A stretch of DNA of 27,557 bases. It comes from AC-32 sp035455445. GTDB lineage: Bacteria > Actinomycetota > Thermoleophilia > Gaiellales > Gaiellaceae. Shown here in pieces: positions 24,999 through 27,557 of this stretch (position 1 is the stretch's first letter; each line of letters opens with the position of its first letter). A program made the translations under genes and the position numbers. The notes beneath the pieces are model-generated. The model searched no databases. It was given only the letters and a program-made list of their open reading frames with translations, and was not told the DNA's origin. The stretch lies in the NCBI GenBank assembly GCA_035455445.1, contig DATIFC010000166.1:1-27557 (forward strand). Reading direction: 5' to 3'.

Positions 24999-26117
24999 AT
25001 GGCGACGAGCCAGCACGACTACTACGAGCTCCTCGGCGTCTCGCGCTCGGCCGGCGAGGCCGAGATCAAGAAGGCCTTCCGGCGGCTCGCGCGCACGCTT
25101 CATCCCGACGTCTCCGACGAGCCCGACGCCGAGGAGCGCTTCCGCGAGGTGGTCGAGGCCTACGAGGTGCTCTCCAAGCCGGAGACGCGCGAGCTGTACG
25201 ACCGCTACGGCCACGAGGGGCTCCGCGGCGGCGGGTTTACTCCGACGACCTTCGACCTCGGCAGCCTCGCCGACCTCTTCGGCGCGTTCTTCGGTGACGA
25301 CCTCTTCGGGGTCGCCGGCCGGGCGCGCCGCGCACGCGGCGCCGACGTCGTCGCGCAGATCGAGATCGAGCTCGTCGAGGCTGCCCGCGGCGTCAGGCGC
25401 CAGGTGCCCTTCCCGGTCACGGTCGCGTGCGCGACCTGCGGCGGCAGCGGCGCGAAGTCGGGCACCGAGCCGGTCGTCTGCGCAACCTGCAACGGCCACG
25501 GCCGGCTGCAACAGGTCACCCGAACGGCTTTCGGCGAGTTCGCACGCTCCCAGACCTGCCCTGCCTGCGGCGGCGCGGGCCGCCTCGTCGAGGAGCCGTG
25601 CGCCGACTGCAACGGCTCCGGGCGCACGGTCGAGGAGCGCGCGCTCGACGTCGACGTGCCGCCGGGGATCCACGACGGGCAGCAGATCCGGATCTCGGGC
25701 GAGGGTCACGCCGGCTCGCTCGGCGGCCGCGCCGGCGACGTCTACGTCCAGGTGCACGTGAAGCCCGACCCGCGCTTCGTGCGCGAGGGCAACGACCTCT
25801 TCTGCACGATCGACGTGACGATGACCGACGCCGCCCTCGGGACGAAGGTGAAAGTCCCGACCCTCGACGGGGACACGGAGCTCGAGCTCGAGCCTGGCAC
25901 GCAGCCGGGAACGTTGCACGTCCTGCGCGGCCGCGGCATGCCGGTGCTGCAGGGCTTCGGCCGCGGCGACCAGCGAGTCCTCGTGAACGTGCACGTCCCT
26001 CGGCGGCTGACCGAGGAGCAGCGTCGTCTGCTGGAGGAGTTCGACCGGAGCGCCGGCTCCGAGGCGTACGAGGCGGACGAGGGGTTCTTCCAGAAGCTGA
26101 AGAGCGCCTTCCGCTGA
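24999..26117 (+). CDS. dnaJ: chaperone protein DnaJ
   Basis: 372 residues, canonical type I DnaJ. The J domain (YYELLGVSRSAGEAEIKKAFRRLARTLHPDVSDE) has HPD at 35-37. A short Gly/Phe region with FGAFFGDDLFG follows. The zinc domain has four CxxCxGxG repeats: CATCGGSG, CATCNGHG, CPACGGAG and CADCNGSG. The C-terminal substrate-binding domains end with VLQGFGRGDQRVLVNVHVPRRLTEEQ. It stimulates DnaK ATPase and delivers unfolded clients. dnaK and grpE are not in this cluster. The prmA start overlaps the stop (CTGA). Confidence 0.97.
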   Translation: MATSQHDYYELLGVSRSAGEAEIKKAFRRLARTLHPDVSDEPDAEERFREVVEAYEVLSKPETRELYDRYGHEGLRGGGFTPTTFDLGSLADLFGAFFGDDLFGVAGRARRARGADVVAQIEIELVEAARGVRRQVPFPVTVACATCGGSGAKSGTEPVVCATCNGHGRLQQVTRTAFGEFARSQTCPACGGAGRLVEEPCADCNGSGRTVEERALDVDVPPGIHDGQQIRISGEGHAGSLGGRAGDVYVQVHVKPDPRFVREGNDLFCTIDVTMTDAALGTKVKVPTLDGDTELELEPGTQPGTLHVLRGRGMPVLQGFGRGDQRVLVNVHVPRRLTEEQRRLLEEFDRSAGSEAYEADEGFFQKLKSAFR

Positions 26118-26878
26118 GCGCGCTCCGCCGCGTCTCCGCATCCGTCCCCGCCGAGCGAGCCGAGGCGGCGCGGGCGCTGATGCTCGAGCTCTTCCCCGAG
26201 GGCTTCGAGGAGCTCGACCACCCCGACGGCCTCGAGCTCGTGGCCTACACCGACGACGCCGGCGAGGAGCGGCTGTGGGCGGCGTTCGGCGAGGTCGCGG
26301 CCGAGGACATCGCGTCGGGCTGGGAGGAGCGCTGGCGGGAGTTCCACCGGCCGGTCCGCGTCGGCAGCCTCTGGGTCGGCCCGCCGTGGGAGGAGCCGCC
26401 GCACGACGCGGACGCGATCGTCGTCGACCCCGGCCGCGCATTCGGCACCGGCGGCCACGCGACGACGCGGCTGTGCCTGCGGCTGCTCGCCGAGCTCGAG
26501 CGCGGGAGCCTGCTCGACGTCGGGTGCGGCTCGGGCGTCCTGGCGATCGGCGGCGCGCGGCTCGGCTACAGGCCGGTGACGGCGCTCGACCACGACCCGG
26601 CCGCGATCGAGGCGACGCAGCGGAACGCCGCCGCGAACGGCCTCGTAGTGGACGTCCGCCTGGCCGACGCCCTGGCCGAGGCTCTGCCTTCCACCGACGT
26701 CGCAGTGGTCAACATCTCGGCCGAGGCGGTCGAGAGGCTCCTGCCCGTGCTCGACGCCGGCGCGATCGTCACCTCCGGGTATCTCGAGCGCGACGCGCCG
26801 TCGTGCGAAGGGATGAGGCGCGACGGGCGGCTCGCGGAGGGCGGCTGGGCGGCAGACGTCTTTCGACGCGAGGAGTAG
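26114..26878 (+). CDS. prmA: ribosomal protein L11 methyltransferase, probable CTG start
   Basis: 254 residues if read from the CTG at 26114, which overlaps the dnaJ TGA as CTGA. The N-terminal substrate-recognition domain is RVSASVPAERAEAARALMLELFPEGFEELDHPDGLELVAY; the first in-frame ATG (26180) would remove its first strand and most of its helix, and there is no in-frame GTG or TTG in between. The catalytic domain is typical: IVVDPGRAFGTGGHATTRLCLRLL, LLDVGCGSGVLAIGGARLG, ALDHDPAAIEATQRNAAANG and VAVVNISAEAVERLLPVL (the N-x-x-A motif after strand 4). PrmA trimethylates L11. Its stop codon forms part of the mtaB -10 box. Confidence 0.88.
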   Translation: MSALRRVSASVPAERAEAARALMLELFPEGFEELDHPDGLELVAYTDDAGEERLWAAFGEVAAEDIASGWEERWREFHRPVRVGSLWVGPPWEEPPHDADAIVVDPGRAFGTGGHATTRLCLRLLAELERGSLLDVGCGSGVLAIGGARLGYRPVTALDHDPAAIEATQRNAAANGLVVDVRLADALAEALPSTDVAVVNISAEAVERLLPVLDAGAIVTSGYLERDAPSCEGMRRDGRLAEGGWAADVFRREE

Positions 26879-26881
26879 AGT
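26876..26881 (+). promoter_or_regulatory. -10 box of mtaB overlapping the prmA stop
   Basis: TAGAGT, whose first three bases are the prmA TAG stop, 7 nt before the mtaB GTG. Confidence 0.5.
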
Positions 26882-26888
26882 CGGCGCC

Positions 26889-27557
26889 GTGGCGACCTTC
26901 TCGGTGCGTTTTCTGGGTTGCAAGGTCTCGCACGTCGACGCGCAGGAGATCCGTGAGCGCCTGCTCGCCGACGGACACAGCGAGCTCGCGGACGCCGCAG
27001 ACGTGGCCGTGGTGAACACCTGCTGCGTCACGCACGAGGCGGTTCGGAAGTCGCGCCACGCCGCCTCCGGCGCGGCGCGCACCCACCGCCGCGTCTACGT
27101 CACCGGCTGCGGCGCCTCGCTCGCCGCCGACGGCTTCGCGGGGCTCCCGGAGAACGTCGTCGTGGTGGCGCGCCGGAGCGAAGACACGCCGGCCGCGGTG
27201 GCACGCGACGTCGGCGCGATCGGCTGCGTCAGGGCCGACGCGAGGCTCGAACGGGTTCGCGCCTTCGTGAAGGTGCAGGACGGCTGCAGCTTCTCCTGTG
27301 CGTTCTGTGTGATCCCGCAGGTGCGGGGCCCCTCCCGCAGCCGTCCGGCGGAGGCGGTGCTGCGGGAGGTGCGCCGCCGCGCCGACCAGGGCCACCGCGA
27401 GGTCGTGCTCACCGGTATCAACCTCGGCTGCTACCGCGACCGGGCCGCCGGCCTCGACCTGCCGCGCCTCGTCCGCGAGGCCGGCGCCGTACCGGGCCTC
27501 GCCCGCCTGCGGCTCTCCTCGATCGAGATCAACCACGTCACCGGCGAGCTCGAGGCC
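26889..27557 (+). CDS. mtaB: MiaB-like tRNA methylthiotransferase, MtaB type, cut by window edge
   Basis: 223 residues visible, open at the right edge. The N-terminal UPF0004 domain has its three cluster cysteines at C11 (FLGCKVSHVDAQE), C45 (VVNTCCVTHEA) and C74 (YVTGCGAS). The radical SAM motif is CSFSCAFC (C133, C137, C140), followed by VIPQVRGPSRSRP and EVVLTGINLGCY. MtaB adds a methylthio group to N6-threonylcarbamoyladenosine-37 of tRNA. MtaB rather than MiaB or RimO is favoured by the CK after the first conserved Gly, the IP-VRGPSRSR segment, and the place after dnaJ-prmA; the C-terminal TRAM region is outside the window. Confidence 0.88.
   Translation, partial: MATFSVRFLGCKVSHVDAQEIRERLLADGHSELADAADVAVVNTCCVTHEAVRKSRHAASGAARTHRRVYVTGCGASLAADGFAGLPENVVVVARRSEDTPAAVARDVGAIGCVRADARLERVRAFVKVQDGCSFSCAFCVIPQVRGPSRSRPAEAVLREVRRRADQGHREVVLTGINLGCYRDRAAGLDLPRLVREAGAVPGLARLRLSSIEINHVTGELEA

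Overview
The window is a gene-dense, very GC-rich bacterial chromosome segment with no rRNA, tRNA, CRISPR array, insertion sequence or phage gene visible. The run comEA-comEC-holA-rpsT-murJ-lepA-hemW-hrcA-dnaJ-prmA-mtaB, the high G+C, and the frequent GTG starts with apparently leaderless promoters suggest a deep-branching actinobacterium, perhaps of the Thermoleophilia type. That placement is inference from gene order and composition; no marker was searched.

Region by region. Bases 1-1853 (minus strand) hold the N-terminal part of a PLP-dependent decarboxylase that runs off the left edge, a RimJ/RimL-type GNAT acetyltransferase and a class III nucleotidyl cyclase with a C-terminal membrane anchor. 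A divergent DUF255/thioredoxin-fold protein (YyaL/SSP411 family) starts from what looks like the same symmetric -10 box. Bases 3766-8468 hold a complete branched-chain-amino-acid-type ABC importer, livG-livF-livH-livM-livK, preceded by a perfect 23-bp palindrome over the predicted -35 box. A convergent EamA transporter plus lysA (diaminopimelate decarboxylase) follow on the minus strand. A divergent SAM methyltransferase comes next, then a minus-strand pair (cupin and a degenerate metallo-beta-lactamase-like protein). leuS follows, with a short leader carrying a Leu-Leu leader peptide and an intrinsic terminator: a probable attenuator.

Bases 15229-27557 are a conserved housekeeping block: DNA uptake (comEA, a comEC lacking its C-terminal hydrolase domain), replication (holA), ribosome (rpsT, on the opposite strand), lipid II flippase murJ coupled to an AAC(6')-like acetyltransferase, lepA-hemW, and hrcA-dnaJ-prmA-mtaB. 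mtaB runs off the right edge.

The most striking signal is in the non-coding DNA. About a dozen genes have a TANNNT hexamer 6-10 nt before the start codon and no Shine-Dalgarno sequence, which fits leaderless transcription. Only a few genes (leuS, the cupin, the partial decarboxylase) have a clear Shine-Dalgarno sequence. Others are coupled by GTGA-type overlaps. The best candidates for new biology are the leuS attenuator, the palindromic operator before the liv operon, the symmetric bidirectional -10 box, the inverted repeat before comEA, and the stem-loop at the predicted 5' end of the rpsT mRNA.
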